Below are positions 23,757-32,412 of a stretch of 64,000 bases of DNA, one piece after another. The translations under genes and the position numbers were made by a program. Source of the DNA: Streptomyces scabichelini (lineage in GTDB: Bacteria; Actinomycetota; Actinomycetes; Streptomycetales; Streptomycetaceae); contig NZ_JAAKZY010000010.1 in the NCBI RefSeq assembly GCF_011045015.1, forward strand, positions 35,152-99,151. The letters run 5' to 3'. Positions within the stretch are counted from its first letter, which is position 1. Each line of letters opens with the position of its first letter. Under the pieces are notes generated by a model that worked only from the letters and a program-made list of their open reading frames with translations, did not search any database and was not told where the DNA came from.

Positions 23757-23925
23757 GACCCCAGGTCGCGGCGCCGCAAGGCCCCGATCACCGTGGAGCA
23801 GGTCATCGACACCGCGCTGGGTGTCATCGCCACAGAGGGCTACGAGGCGCTGACCATGCGCCGACTGGCCGGCGTGCTCGACACCGGACCCGCCTCGCTC
23901 TACGCCCACGTGGTCAACAAGGCCG
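23757..23925 (+). pseudogene. TetR regulator, N-terminal HTH fragment
   Basis: About 56 codons encoding a TetR DNA-binding domain: R-S-R-R-R-K-A-P-I-T-V-E-Q-V, then A-L-G-V-I-A-T-E-G-Y-E-A-L-T-M-R-R-L-A, then G-P-A-S-L-Y-A-H-V-V-N-K. It stops abruptly at 23925, where an unrelated sequence begins in another frame. It is preceded by five tandem GGGGCC units. Confidence 0.75.
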
Positions 23926-24105
23926 GACCATCCGCTGGTCGGCCGGTTCGTCCCCGACCTGTGGTGCCGGGACGGCTCCCGGCTGGTCGACCACGGTCAC
24001 GGCGGCGGCTTCCTGCTGCTCGACCGCACTCCGGACGGCCGATGGGCGGGCGCGCCGCCCAGTCAACTCATTCGTCATGCCGCGGATCGCGCCACGCGCC
24101 ACTGA
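23926..24105 (+). pseudogene. FAD-dependent monooxygenase, C-terminal fragment
   Basis: Fifty-nine codons to a TGA. The reading H-P-L-V-G-R-F-V-P-D-L, R-L-V-D-H-G-H-G-G-G-F-L-L-L-D-R resembles the thioredoxin-like C-terminal domain of PheA/TfdB-type FAD hydroxylases found in antibiotic clusters. It is fused in the +1 frame to the TetR fragment, so both are remnants of a regulator/oxygenase pair. Confidence 0.55.
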
Positions 24106-24178
24106 CCGTGGTCTGGATCTCCTGCGGTATCACGACGTCCCCATGTACACGTTGACCTTCGCGCGAAGATGCTGCACG

Positions 24179-24715
24179 TCAGCCTTGGTCGGACCTGGAG
24201 AGGGCCTCGGTGATCAAGCGGGTGGCGAAGTCGTGGTCGCCGGTGATCCTGTTGATGTGCTCCGCGAGGAGGATGGCCGTGGCTTCCAGGGGATTCATCT
24301 CGGCGTCGGTCCAGGGTCCGTACTGTGTGCGCCACAAGTTGGGGCTGAGGCCGGTGCCTGCGGCGATGAGCAGGCCGGCCATGGTGGGGATGACCTCGGG
24401 ACGGAAGGTCTTGGGCATCATGCGCATCGTGGTCACGAGGGCGGGCACCACGTACTCGATGACGTCCTTGGCGTCGCCCTCGCAGGCCGTCCGCAGCCAC
24501 TGCATGAACGTGTAAATGAGCGTGCCCGTGCCGTCCAGCAGCGCATCGAGTCCCGTAGGGCCCAAGGACGCGGCGAACTGGTCGACCATCTGCTGCTGTT
24601 CGGGGTCGGCCTCGGTCTTGCTGTCGTAGACGGCTTTGAGTCGAGAGTCGATCATCATGAGCGCTGCGCCAACATCGCCGACGGGAGCGTACTTGGGATC
24701 ACAGGGCGATGACAC
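24179..24715 (-). CDS. Hypothetical helical protein
   Basis: A 178-residue soluble, mostly helical protein from a GTG at 24715, chosen because GGAGGAG lies 5-6 nt upstream; an ATG at 24730 would place that motif inside the gene. Segments such as A-L-L-D-G-T-G-T-L-I-Y-T-F-M-Q-W-L and E-V-I-P-T-M-A-G-L-L-I-A-A-G repeat every about 35 residues. I recognise no family. It is a lone gene between the broken TetR locus and the sigma factor operon. Confidence 0.6.
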   Translation of the reverse strand: MSSPCDPKYAPVGDVGAALMMIDSRLKAVYDSKTEADPEQQQMVDQFAASLGPTGLDALLDGTGTLIYTFMQWLRTACEGDAKDVIEYVVPALVTTMRMMPKTFRPEVIPTMAGLLIAAGTGLSPNLWRTQYGPWTDAEMNPLEATAILLAEHINRITGDHDFATRLITEALSRSDQG

Positions 24716-24887
24716 AGGGCTCCTCCTCATACGACCGCAGCGGGCAGCGCGGCATGCCCGTACGGTAGACCGCCGACCGGACGGCGGTCTGGCGAATCCC
24801 GGCGGGAGTTTGTGGGCACGGCGGTCCGCCCAGGACGGGCCTGGGCGGACGGCTGCTGTTGCGTCAACACGTCAACACGTCAACACG

Positions 24888-25535
24888 TCACTGCGGCGGC
24901 TTCGGCTGGGGATGGCTGACGGGGTCGCATGGCTTGGCCGGGCCCTTGATGAACGTTTGCTTGAAGAAGCCGGCCGGCCGCATGTCGGATCCCTTCGGCT
25001 TGGGACCGGCCAGGTTCTCCTCGACCAGATACGTGTCCGCATGCGTCATGACGTACCGGTAGTCCCACTTGCCGTCGCCGAACTTCTCCTGCTTCAGGTG
25101 CTCTCCCCGATCGCGCTGGCACCTCTTCCCCGCGGGAACCTTGTCGACGATCGCCGTGAAGCCGGCTGCCCGGATCTTGCGCGCCAGCTTCTCGAACTGC
25201 TCTGGATCGCCCCACCAGTCGAGGTCGCGGAGGGAGACGGTCAGGGTGCCGTCCGGATTCTTCTCCACCGCGTAGGCCGGGGTCTGCGTCCCGTTGGGCA
25301 CCGCCACGATCACGCCTGCCGCGATCGCTGCCGCCGCCAGCCCCAGGGCGAACCGCTTCTGGACTTGGCGCTTGCGCCCGCCGGTTCGTTGTTCCTTCAT
25401 CGTCCGCCAACTGCGCATCAGGTGTTCCTCACGCTGGATCCGTCGGCCGGCGGGGAAGTCCCGCTCGGCCGGTACGGCCAGCAGTCGGCGCAGTTCCTGG
25501 ACGTCGCCGTCCTGGTGCTGGTCCCCGTTCACCAC
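24888..25535 (-). CDS. Membrane-anchored protein coupled to ECF sigma factor
   Basis: A 215-residue protein from a GTG that overlaps the sigma-factor stop (GTGA). It has an N-terminal cytoplasmic part (L-R-R-L-L-A-V-P-A-E-R-D-F-P-x-G-R), one membrane helix (F-A-L-G-L-A-A-A-A-I-A-A-G-V-I-V-A-V) near residues 65-85 and an extracellular domain with two Cys. The layout fits the CU044_5270-like proteins that follow ECF sigma factors in actinomycetes, often with a surface sensing role. It lacks the zinc-binding anti-sigma motif H-x3-C-x2-C. Confidence 0.65.
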   Translation of the reverse strand: MVNGDQHQDGDVQELRRLLAVPAERDFPAGRRIQREEHLMRSWRTMKEQRTGGRKRQVQKRFALGLAAAAIAAGVIVAVPNGTQTPAYAVEKNPDGTLTVSLRDLDWWGDPEQFEKLARKIRAAGFTAIVDKVPAGKRCQRDRGEHLKQEKFGDGKWDYRYVMTHADTYLVEENLAGPKPKGSDMRPAGFFKQTFIKGPAKPCDPVSHPQPKPPQ

Positions 25536-26167
25536 GGTCCCCTTCCGTTTTCTCCGCTCGGCCGGACCACCTCGTGGCGGTCACCTGTTTGCTGCCGTCT
25601 CGTCGCCGCGGGTTCCGTGTCCTGGTCAAGATTCTTCTGCGCCAGCTTCTCCAGGCGGCGGCGCGCCCGGGACAGCCGGGAGCGGACCGTGCCCACCGGG
25701 ACCCCCAGCGCCTCGGCAGTCGCGGCGTAGTCAAGGCCGGCCCACACGCACAGTGCCAGCACCTCGCGGTCCGGCCGCGACAGCTGGCCGAGCGCTGTGC
25801 GCACGGCGGCTATCCGCTCCTGGTCCTCCAGCCGGCCGACCACCTCGTCGGCGAAGTCCGGCAACAGGTCGGGCGGGGGCACGCGCTCCATCAGGGCCCG
25901 GTGCCGCCGGGCCGTGCGCCATCGGTGGTGTACCACGTGCGTGGCGATCCCCAGCATCCACGGCAGCAGGCTTCCGCCCTGCGGCTCGACTTTCTCCCGC
26001 ATCCGCCAGGCTTCGAGGAACGCCAGCGAGACGCAGTCTTCAGCGACCGACCAGTCCCCGGTCAGGCGGAAGCAGTGGTTGTACACGGCCCGCCCGTGCT
26101 CGCGGAAGAGCACCCTGAAGGAGTCCTCGTCGCCCGCTCGGACGCGGGCCCGAAATAGTGGCTCCAT
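25529..26167 (-). CDS. ECF-family RNA polymerase sigma factor
   Basis: A 212-residue ECF sigma factor. Region 2 reads F-R-E-H-G-R-A-V-Y-N-H-C-F-R-L-T-G-D with A-E-D-C-V-S-L-A-F-L-E-A-W-R; region 4 reads L-S-R-P-D-R-E-V-L-A-L-C-V-W and Y-A-A-T-A-E-A-L-G-V-P-V-G-T-V-R-S-R-L-S-R-A-R. The start at 26167 (M-E-P-L-F-R-A-R) fits the family; an ATG at 26203 is also possible as neither has a good ribosome-binding site. It is coupled to the downstream membrane protein. Confidence 0.85.
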   Translation of the reverse strand: MEPLFRARVRAGDEDSFRVLFREHGRAVYNHCFRLTGDWSVAEDCVSLAFLEAWRMREKVEPQGGSLLPWMLGIATHVVHHRWRTARRHRALMERVPPPDLLPDFADEVVGRLEDQERIAAVRTALGQLSRPDREVLALCVWAGLDYAATAEALGVPVGTVRSRLSRARRRLEKLAQKNLDQDTEPAATRRQQTGDRHEVVRPSGENGRGPW

Positions 26168-26306
26168 GCCTGGCTCTGCCCTGCGGCCACCCACGGGTTC
26201 CATGTGACGTGCATCATAGGTCCGGGGTGCATCCGGGGTCCCGACGGGAGGGTTCCTCGCCGTGCTGTGAGCACGGGACGCCGGCGTCTGGCCTTGGCTC
26301 ACGGGC

Positions 26307-27158
26307 TCACGTTGCCTGCATGCCGCCGTCGACGGAGAGGACCACCCCGGTGACGTAGGAGGCGCGGTCGCTCAGCAACCAGGCGGCGGCCTCGGCGACT
26401 TCCTCGGGCTCGGCCGCGCGGCGCAGCGGGGTGCGCGCGTTGAGCTGGCCGACAATGCCCGGCGATTGCGCTTCCCAGTGGCGCATCATCTCGGTCAACG
26501 TGGTGCCGGGGGCGATGGCGTTGACGCGGATGCCTTCGGCGCCGTACGCGACGGCGGCCGACTCGGTGAGGCTGTGGACACCTCGCTTCATCGCGCTGTA
26601 CGCGGGCAGCACGGGGTTGCCCCTCCAGCCGCCGACGGACGAGGTGTTGACGATGGCACCCGTGCCGGCACTCGTGCGGATGGCGGCGACCTGAGCGGCC
26701 AGGGCCAGCCAGAGGCCCTTGAGGTTGACGCTGTACTGCTGGTCGAAGTCCGCCTCTGGCACCTGGTCCATCGGGCCGGGCTGCCGTGTGGCGAGCGCCG
26801 CGTTGTTGAAGGCGACGTCGAGTCGGCCGTACGCCTCCACGGTGCGCTCGACGGCGGCGCGCACGCTGCTCGCGTCGGCCAGGTCGCACACGGCGTACTG
26901 AGCGGTGCCGCCCGCCGCCCGGATCTGTTCGGTTACCGCTTTGAGCTGGTCCTCGGTGCGGGCCGCGAGCAGAACCCGGGCGCCTTCCCGGGCGAACAGC
27001 CGCGCCGCGGCGGCCCCGATACCGCGGCCGGCTCCGCTGATGAAGGCGACCTTGCCGGCCAGCAGGCCCGAGGCGGCGGCGGGGGCGGGGTCGGAGGTGT
27101 CGGTGGTGTGGGCGGTGGTGTGAGCGGAGGTGTCTGTGGTGTGGGTGTGGTGGTCCAT
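26307..27158 (-). CDS. Short-chain dehydrogenase/reductase
   Basis: A 283-residue classical SDR: cofactor motif G-A-G-R-G-I-G near residue 42, N-N-A-A near 118, S-S near 170 with Y-S-A-M-K as the catalytic Tyr-x3-Lys, and a C-terminal V-D-G-G-M. The first about 30 residues are a low-complexity His/Thr run (H-T-H-T-T-D-T-S) from short repeats, not part of the fold. The divergent XRE gene 89 bp away probably regulates it; the substrate is unknown. Confidence 0.88.
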   Translation of the reverse strand: MDHHTHTTDTSAHTTAHTTDTSDPAPAAASGLLAGKVAFISGAGRGIGAAAARLFAREGARVLLAARTEDQLKAVTEQIRAAGGTAQYAVCDLADASSVRAAVERTVEAYGRLDVAFNNAALATRQPGPMDQVPEADFDQQYSVNLKGLWLALAAQVAAIRTSAGTGAIVNTSSVGGWRGNPVLPAYSAMKRGVHSLTESAAVAYGAEGIRVNAIAPGTTLTEMMRHWEAQSPGIVGQLNARTPLRRAAEPEEVAEAAAWLLSDRASYVTGVVLSVDGGMQAT

Positions 27159-27191
27159 GCCGGCGAGCCTGTGCCCGGCCGCGCACCCTCA

Positions 27192-27214
27192 TCCAGGCAC
27201 CGGCGGTACCTGGA
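27192..27214. promoter_or_regulatory. Palindromic operator between SDR and XRE genes
   Basis: TCCAGGCACC and GGTACCTGGA form a 10-bp inverted repeat with one mismatch and a 3-bp spacer, halfway between the divergent starts at 27158 and 27248. It is the likely binding site of the XRE regulator. Confidence 0.6.
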
Positions 27215-27247
27215 TCGGCTGGGTCGGCCCCGTCAATACTGGGCGAC

Positions 27248-28099
27248 ATGGACAGGCGAGAGCTGGCCGGCTTCCTGCGCAGCAGGCGCGAGCGGATCAC
27301 CCCTGCCGACGTGGGGCTGCCCGCCGGATCGAGGCGTCGTACGCTGGGGCTGCGACGCGAGGAGGTGGCGCAGCTGGCGTTCATCTCCACCGAGTACTAC
27401 ACGCGCCTCGAGCAGGCCCGCGGCCCGCGCCCCTCACGCGCGGTGCTGGCCGCTCTGACCCGGGCCCTGCGCCTGTCGGACGCCGAGCGCGCCCACCTGC
27501 ACCACCTCGCCGGCGCCCCGCCCGCCCCGCCGTCAGGACCCTCCCGCGAGGTGCGCCCGAGCATCCTTCACCTGCTGCGGCGACTCCCGCACGCCGCGGT
27601 CCTCGTACTCTCCGCGTCCTATGAGGTGATCGCCCACAACGACCTGGCGGCCGCCCTCCTGGAAGACTTCTCCGCCCTGCCTCGGCACGAACGCAACTTC
27701 TTGCGCCGTACCTTCCTCGATGCGCGCGTGGGGGAGCGGCAGTGGTACAGCCGGTCCGGCATGGAGATCTTCGGCCGTACCGCGGCCCGGCACCTGCGGG
27801 CCGCCGCCGCCCGCTATCCCGACGACCCCGAAGTAGCCACGCTGGTGAAGGACCTGCTCACGGGCAGCGCGGAGTTCGCCCGGCTGTGGGCCGCCTACGA
27901 CATGTCGGTGGAACCCGCCCCGTACAAGACCTTCCAGCACCCCCTGATCGGTCCCATCACGCTCAACTGCGATGTCCTGGACATCGCTGACCGGGACCAG
28001 CGAGTCGTGATCTACACGGCCGATCCCGGCTCCCCGGCGGAGGGGGCTCTGCAACTGTTGTCGGTGATCGGCGCACAGCGCATGGATGTGCCCGGCTGA
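27248..28099 (+). CDS. XRE regulator with MmyB-like ligand domain
   Basis: A 283-residue protein. The N-terminal HTH (R-S-R-R-E-R-I-T-P-A-D-V-G-L-P, then L-R-R-E-E-V-A-Q-L-A, Y-Y-T-R-L-E-Q) is joined to a MmyB-like PAS-type domain containing V-L-S-A-S-Y-E-V-I-A-H-N-D-L-A-A-A-L, L-R-R-T-F-L-D and F-Q-H-P-L-I-G-P-I-T-L. This family commonly represses a divergent short-chain dehydrogenase gene, exactly the order seen here. Confidence 0.9.
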   Translation: MDRRELAGFLRSRRERITPADVGLPAGSRRRTLGLRREEVAQLAFISTEYYTRLEQARGPRPSRAVLAALTRALRLSDAERAHLHHLAGAPPAPPSGPSREVRPSILHLLRRLPHAAVLVLSASYEVIAHNDLAAALLEDFSALPRHERNFLRRTFLDARVGERQWYSRSGMEIFGRTAARHLRAAAARYPDDPEVATLVKDLLTGSAEFARLWAAYDMSVEPAPYKTFQHPLIGPITLNCDVLDIADRDQRVVIYTADPGSPAEGALQLLSVIGAQRMDVPG

Positions 28100-28149
28100 C
28101 CGAAGCCTCCAGCAGCCCCGGTCGGCCTCATTTCGAAGCGGACATCAAC

Positions 28150-29193
28150 TCACGTACCGCCCTCTGAGTGGGGCGATTCCCCAGGTGGACAGCCCAGGGC
28201 GCGCGCCACCAACTGCCCGCGGCTGCGCACGCCGAACTTGGCGAAGATGGACTTCACATGGTCCTGCACGGTGTAGGGGGACACGCTCAGCACGGAGGCG
28301 ATTCCCGTCGACGACCGGCCGGAGATCACCTGCTCCAGGATCTCCCGCTCCCGAGCCGTCAGCCCGTACGCGAGGGCCAGCATCCCGGTGATGCCCGAGG
28401 CCGGGGCCGGCTGGATGACGACCGAGGCGCCACCGCGCGGATCACCGTCCAGCGGCGAACCCCACAGCGACAGCCAACGTCCCGTGCGGGACCGTAGCCG
28501 CACATACGCCTCCTCGCCCCGACCGGCCCGGGCCGCCGCCGATACCTCGTGCGGGGCCAGCGGGCCGATCTCGTCCAGCCAGTGCCGCGCCGTCTCGTTG
28601 GCGACCAGGGTGCGGCCCTCGCCGTCGAGCACCAGGACACCGGGACCGGCCGACCCCGCCGACCCCGAAGACGCGACCGGCGCGGCACGTGCACAGGCCC
28701 GGCGCAGCGCCATCGCGACCGGTCGTGACAGCGCGCGCACCAGCGCCGCCTCCCGCGGTGTGAAGTCCGCCCGGTCGCCACGCCGGAACAGGGCCAGCCC
28801 GCCCCAGCACTCTCCGTCCGCCAGGAACACGGCACGCAGCTCGTGCCGGGCGTCGATGACCGGCAGGACCGTACGGAAGCGGGCACTGCGCGTCAGGTCA
28901 CCGCCGACGCTGTGACTGAGAATCCCGACGGTACGGCCGGTCCGCGCCAGGTCCGCGAACTTGTCCACGTCTGCCACGAGGTATTCGTTGTGCGACGCCA
29001 GCTCCGCGTTGCCGGGCGGAATGCCGTCGGAGACGTCGTCGCTGACCAGCAGCGTCCACGGGTCGATGGTGCCGAAGCAGAACGCGTCGTAAGCAACGTC
29101 CTCACCCAGCCGGGCGACCACCCGGGAGCGCAGCGTCCGCGAGTCAAGACCGAGCCGGCATATCCGCTCGATGTCGCTCTGCAGCCTTCGCAC
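28150..29193 (-). CDS. LuxR-type regulator with GAF/PAS-like sensor
   Basis: A 347-residue protein. Residues about 1-165 resemble a GAF-like sensing domain (Y-D-A-F-C-F-G-T-I-D-P), 170-245 a PAS-like domain (V-L-D-G-E-G-R-T-L-V-A-N), and the end is a LuxR HTH with L-T-A-R-E-R-E-I-L and the recognition helix T-G-I-A-S-V-L-S-V-S-P-Y-T-V-Q-D-H-V-K-S-I-F. It is divergent from a truncated cupin gene, which may have been its target. No receiver domain is present. Confidence 0.85.
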   Translation of the reverse strand: MRRLQSDIERICRLGLDSRTLRSRVVARLGEDVAYDAFCFGTIDPWTLLVSDDVSDGIPPGNAELASHNEYLVADVDKFADLARTGRTVGILSHSVGGDLTRSARFRTVLPVIDARHELRAVFLADGECWGGLALFRRGDRADFTPREAALVRALSRPVAMALRRACARAAPVASSGSAGSAGPGVLVLDGEGRTLVANETARHWLDEIGPLAPHEVSAAARAGRGEEAYVRLRSRTGRWLSLWGSPLDGDPRGGASVVIQPAPASGITGMLALAYGLTAREREILEQVISGRSSTGIASVLSVSPYTVQDHVKSIFAKFGVRSRGQLVARALGCPPGESPHSEGGT

Positions 29194-29218
29194 CGGCGCA
29201 GCCTAGCGCCATCCGAAG

Positions 29219-29236
29219 ATCCCAGAATTCTGGGAT
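29219..29236. promoter_or_regulatory. Perfect 18-bp palindrome
   Basis: ATCCCAGAATTCTGGGAT lies 25 bp before the LuxR-type gene start in the divergent region and fits a dimer-binding operator. A run of GTCGAGCCGA units (29281-29305) follows. Confidence 0.65.
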
Positions 29237-29317
29237 ACCGCGGACCAGAGCACCCCACATAGCGTCCACGGTGATCATCAGTCGAGCCGAGTCGAGCCGA
29301 GTCGAGAAAGGATCGCA

Positions 29318-29479
29318 GTGAGTTCTCCCTATGTGGCCGGGGCCGGCGAGCACGAGCAACTGGAGTGGCTCGGTGGCGGGATCATGAAGGTGCTGCTCGA
29401 CGCACGGCACACCGGCGGAAAGCCGCCGCAGCGAACGGACAGGTCGTACTCGGCCCACCGCTTGCCGCCGACGACATGA
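29318..29479 (+). pseudogene. Truncated cupin-domain gene
   Basis: A GTG start gives about 53 codons. Y-V-A-G-A-G-E-H-E-Q-L-E-W-L-G-G-G and M-K-V-L-L-D-A-R-H-T-G-G match the beginning of small actinobacterial cupins; after residue 36 the reading changes to unrelated residues and stops, so the metal-binding strands are missing. It is divergent from the LuxR-type regulator, a common pairing. Confidence 0.55.
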
Positions 29480-29583
29480 TTCCGCCGGCCCTCACCGATG
29501 TGAATCCGTGATCTGCCTCTCTGCCGACGTGTTTATGCGGCGTCGCGGTTTGTGACGGCTGCCGCGAGGTTCTACGGCGACAT

Positions 29584-29613
29584 CCGTTACGGCGAGGTCC
29601 GTTACGGCGAGGT
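29584..29613. repeat. 15-bp tandem repeat before AraC gene
   Basis: Two perfect units of CCGTTACGGCGAGGT followed by a partial third, within the otherwise gene-free 29480-29678 stretch. Confidence 0.75.
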
Positions 29614-29678
29614 CCGTACGGAACCCGAGCGCCACAGGAGGGAGTTGAAGCATTGAAAGCGAGGGGATCGGGGGAGCG

Positions 29679-30701
29679 ATGAGCAGTGCTGGAGCGGGGA
29701 TCGACGGGGCGCGGGGGGTGTTCTCACTGGACTCGACCCTGCCGGGCGCCGCGCCGCGAGGCCTCGACGCATTCCGGCGCGGGTGGGAGACGCAGATCGG
29801 CGACGATGTCTTCCAACTGCCGGCCTACAGTCCGGACACGATCAGTGACTTCCGGGTCAAGGGCCGCGTGGCCAGGGTGCGCGGCGTGGCGATCGCCGAT
29901 CTTCACGCCGCGTCGGCCACCCGGACCACGGATCCCCCGAGCGGCGATCAGGATCGGCAGGATCGGATGGAAATGTACGTGGTGCGGCGCGGCGCATGGA
30001 CTTTGGGCGGCGCACCCGATCACGGCGAACAGACCGTATCCGCCGGGCAGTTCCTCTTCCGGCACGTCGGGCGGCAGTCGGCCTTCGAGACGACGCCGCA
30101 CCTCACGGCGCAGTTCTACGTCCTGCCCTCCGCGGAGCTCAAACCCCTGCTCGGGAACCGGGCCATCGCGGGGCCGGCCGACTCGGCCGAGGTGCGCCTG
30201 CTGGTGGCCCACGCGAACATGATCCACGCAACCATCACCGACCTCGGCCCGGCCGGTGTGGAAGCCGCCCACACCACCCTGATCGAGCTGGCCAAGGCGG
30301 TGGCGAAGGACCGGTTCGACGACGTAGAACCCCGGCTGGCTCCCGCACTCGCCCAGGCAGCGAAGGATTTCGCCAACAGCCGGCTCACCGATCCCGAACT
30401 CTCTCCGGCGATGCTGGCGCGTGAGCTCAACGTCTCCGTCCGTACGTTGCAGCGGGCGTTCGCCGAGGTGGGGGAGTCGGTGACCGCCTACATCCGCCAC
30501 CGGCGGCTGGAGGAGGCCCGGCTCGCCCTCACCGCGCCGTTCGGTCGTCTGAGCATCTCGGAACTCGCCGCACACTGGCAGTTCGCGGACAGCAGCCACT
30601 TCACCCGGGTTTTCAAGAAGCACTACGGTCAGACACCCACCGAATACGCCCGCTCGACCGGAGCAGCCTCACTCTCGCCGAACCGGCACCCGCTCAGCTG
30701 A
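29679..30701 (+). CDS. AraC-family regulator with AraC-binding-like domain
   Basis: A 340-residue regulator. The N-terminal part contains the cupin-like AraC_binding_2 type domain (F-R-R-G-W-E-T-Q-I-G, Y-V-V-R-R-G-A-W, G-Q-F-L-F-R-H). The C-terminal HTH_18 domain has L-N-V-S-V-R-T-L-Q-R-A-F and F-A-D-S-S-H-F-T-R-V-F-K-K-H-Y-G-Q-T-P. Its stop overlaps by 8 bp the end of the convergent GMC oxidoreductase gene. Confidence 0.9.
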   Translation: MSSAGAGIDGARGVFSLDSTLPGAAPRGLDAFRRGWETQIGDDVFQLPAYSPDTISDFRVKGRVARVRGVAIADLHAASATRTTDPPSGDQDRQDRMEMYVVRRGAWTLGGAPDHGEQTVSAGQFLFRHVGRQSAFETTPHLTAQFYVLPSAELKPLLGNRAIAGPADSAEVRLLVAHANMIHATITDLGPAGVEAAHTTLIELAKAVAKDRFDDVEPRLAPALAQAAKDFANSRLTDPELSPAMLARELNVSVRTLQRAFAEVGESVTAYIRHRRLEEARLALTAPFGRLSISELAAHWQFADSSHFTRVFKKHYGQTPTEYARSTGAASLSPNRHPLS

Positions 30702-32208
30702 TCAGTTCGGCGGCCCGTTCGGCAATGGCGTAGACGGTCGCGTTGGTGTTGGCCGAGGGGATGGACGGCATCACCGAGGCATCGGCGACCCGCAGTCCGG
30801 CGATCCCGTGGACGCGCAGGTCTTCAGGGTCGACGACGGCGTCGGGATCGGTTCCCATGCGGCAGGTGCCGGTGAAGTGGAAGTAGGAGCCGAGCGACTG
30901 GCGGATGAAGTCGTCCGCGGATGCGCCGCTCGTCCCCGAACCCGGCAGCGCCTCCTGCTTCCGCCAGTCGGCGAATGCGGCGGCCTCACCGATCCGGCGC
31001 GCCAGGGCCAGACCCCTGCGCATGACTTCCAGGTCACGGTCGTCGCTCAGGTGGCCGGGGTCGATGACGGGAGCGCTGTCGGGCCGGCCGTCCGCCAGGC
31101 GCACGGTGCCGCTGCTGTACGGAGCCACCGCGGAGAAAGCGACGGTGTAGCCGTTGGCCGGCGGCGGGCCCCACGGCGAGGGCAGCGGTGCGGGTACGAA
31201 GAAGATCTGAAGGTCCGGCCGGGCAGCGGCGGGGTCGCTGTGGACGAGGCCCATCACTTCGCTCGGCGGGTTGGCGGCAACGTACGGTACGGGCTCGGTC
31301 GCCTCGTACACCACGCCCACCAGCGGGTGGTCCTGCAGACGGGAGCCGACTCCCGGCAGGTCGGCGACGACGTCGATGCCGTGCTCCTCGAGGTGCCGTG
31401 CCGGGCCGATTCCCGACAGCATCAGGAGGTGTGCGGAATTGATGGCTCCCGCGGTCAGCACGACCTCGGTGGTGTCGACGGACCGGGACTCGCCACCGAT
31501 GGTGCCGATGGTGTACTCGACGCCGGTGCAGCGGCCCGCGGTCGTGCGCAACCGCTGGACGGTCGCGTCCGTGACGACATCCAGGTTCGGCCGGTCCAGG
31601 AACGGACGGATATAGGCGTCGGCCGCGCTCTGCCGGGCACCTGAGGGCAGATTCATGTCACTCCACCCGAACCCGGTCTCCAGCCCGCTGCTGATGTCGT
31701 CGGCCCGCGCGAACCCGGCCTCCACCGCGGCGTCGACACCCGCCGCGGACAGGGGATGGGGTTGTGGCACGGGGGCGACCACGACCGGCCCGTCCGTGCC
31801 CCGCACGGAGGCATCACGGCCGCGGGCGCTCTCGCTGCGGCGGAAATAGGGCAGGAGATCGTCGAAACCCCAGCCCGGAGCGCCGAGTTCGGGCCAGACG
31901 TCGTAACCGGAGCGGTGCCCCCGCAGGTGGTAGAGGCCGTTGATGCTCGACGATCCGCCGAGCGCCTTGCCGCGCCGCACGTCCACCGCCGTGCCCGTAC
32001 CGGCCTGCACGGTCGAGGAGCCCATCCAGTTGGCCGCCGGGTCGGGCACCAGGAAACCCCAGGGAGACGCCATCGCCTCGGTTGCGTCCCGGGCTCCCGC
32101 CTCCAGCAGCAGCACCCGCACGCCGGGCCGTTCCGAAAGCCGGGAAGCGATCACGCATCCCGCTGTCCCCGCTCCCACCACGACATAGTCATAGGGACTC
32201 TTGCTCAT
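30694..32208 (-). CDS. GMC-family FAD oxidoreductase (choline dehydrogenase-like)
   Basis: A 504-residue flavoprotein. The FAD-binding motif is V-V-G-A-G-T-A-G-C-V near the start; G-G-S-S-S-I-N-G-L-Y near 80 is GMC signature 1, G-A-I-N-S-A-H-L-L-M-L-S-G-I-G-P near 250 is signature 2, and the C-terminal H-F-T-G-T-C-R-M-G with N-T-N-A-T-V carries the catalytic His and Asn. It oxidises an alcohol group; the substrate is unknown. The ATG at 32208 has GGAG at correct spacing; another ATG directly precedes it. Confidence 0.92.
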   Translation of the reverse strand: MSKSPYDYVVVGAGTAGCVIASRLSERPGVRVLLLEAGARDATEAMASPWGFLVPDPAANWMGSSTVQAGTGTAVDVRRGKALGGSSSINGLYHLRGHRSGYDVWPELGAPGWGFDDLLPYFRRSESARGRDASVRGTDGPVVVAPVPQPHPLSAAGVDAAVEAGFARADDISSGLETGFGWSDMNLPSGARQSAADAYIRPFLDRPNLDVVTDATVQRLRTTAGRCTGVEYTIGTIGGESRSVDTTEVVLTAGAINSAHLLMLSGIGPARHLEEHGIDVVADLPGVGSRLQDHPLVGVVYEATEPVPYVAANPPSEVMGLVHSDPAAARPDLQIFFVPAPLPSPWGPPPANGYTVAFSAVAPYSSGTVRLADGRPDSAPVIDPGHLSDDRDLEVMRRGLALARRIGEAAAFADWRKQEALPGSGTSGASADDFIRQSLGSYFHFTGTCRMGTDPDAVVDPEDLRVHGIAGLRVADASVMPSIPSANTNATVYAIAERAAELIS

Positions 32209-32412
32209 CATGTCTCCGCTTCCCACGGTATGCACCCACACCGGAACAGCCCGGGTGTTCTCTCTGCCGCCGAACCAGGCGGGGTCCCTCTGCCGTCGAA
32301 GCTTAGGAAGACCGACACAGCACGTACTTGAACCACCGCGACGTCCGTTCGGGACCTGGGCGCCAGAGGAAGAAGTCTTGAACGTGACGTCTGAGCAGCG
32401 GCGCGTCGCCGG

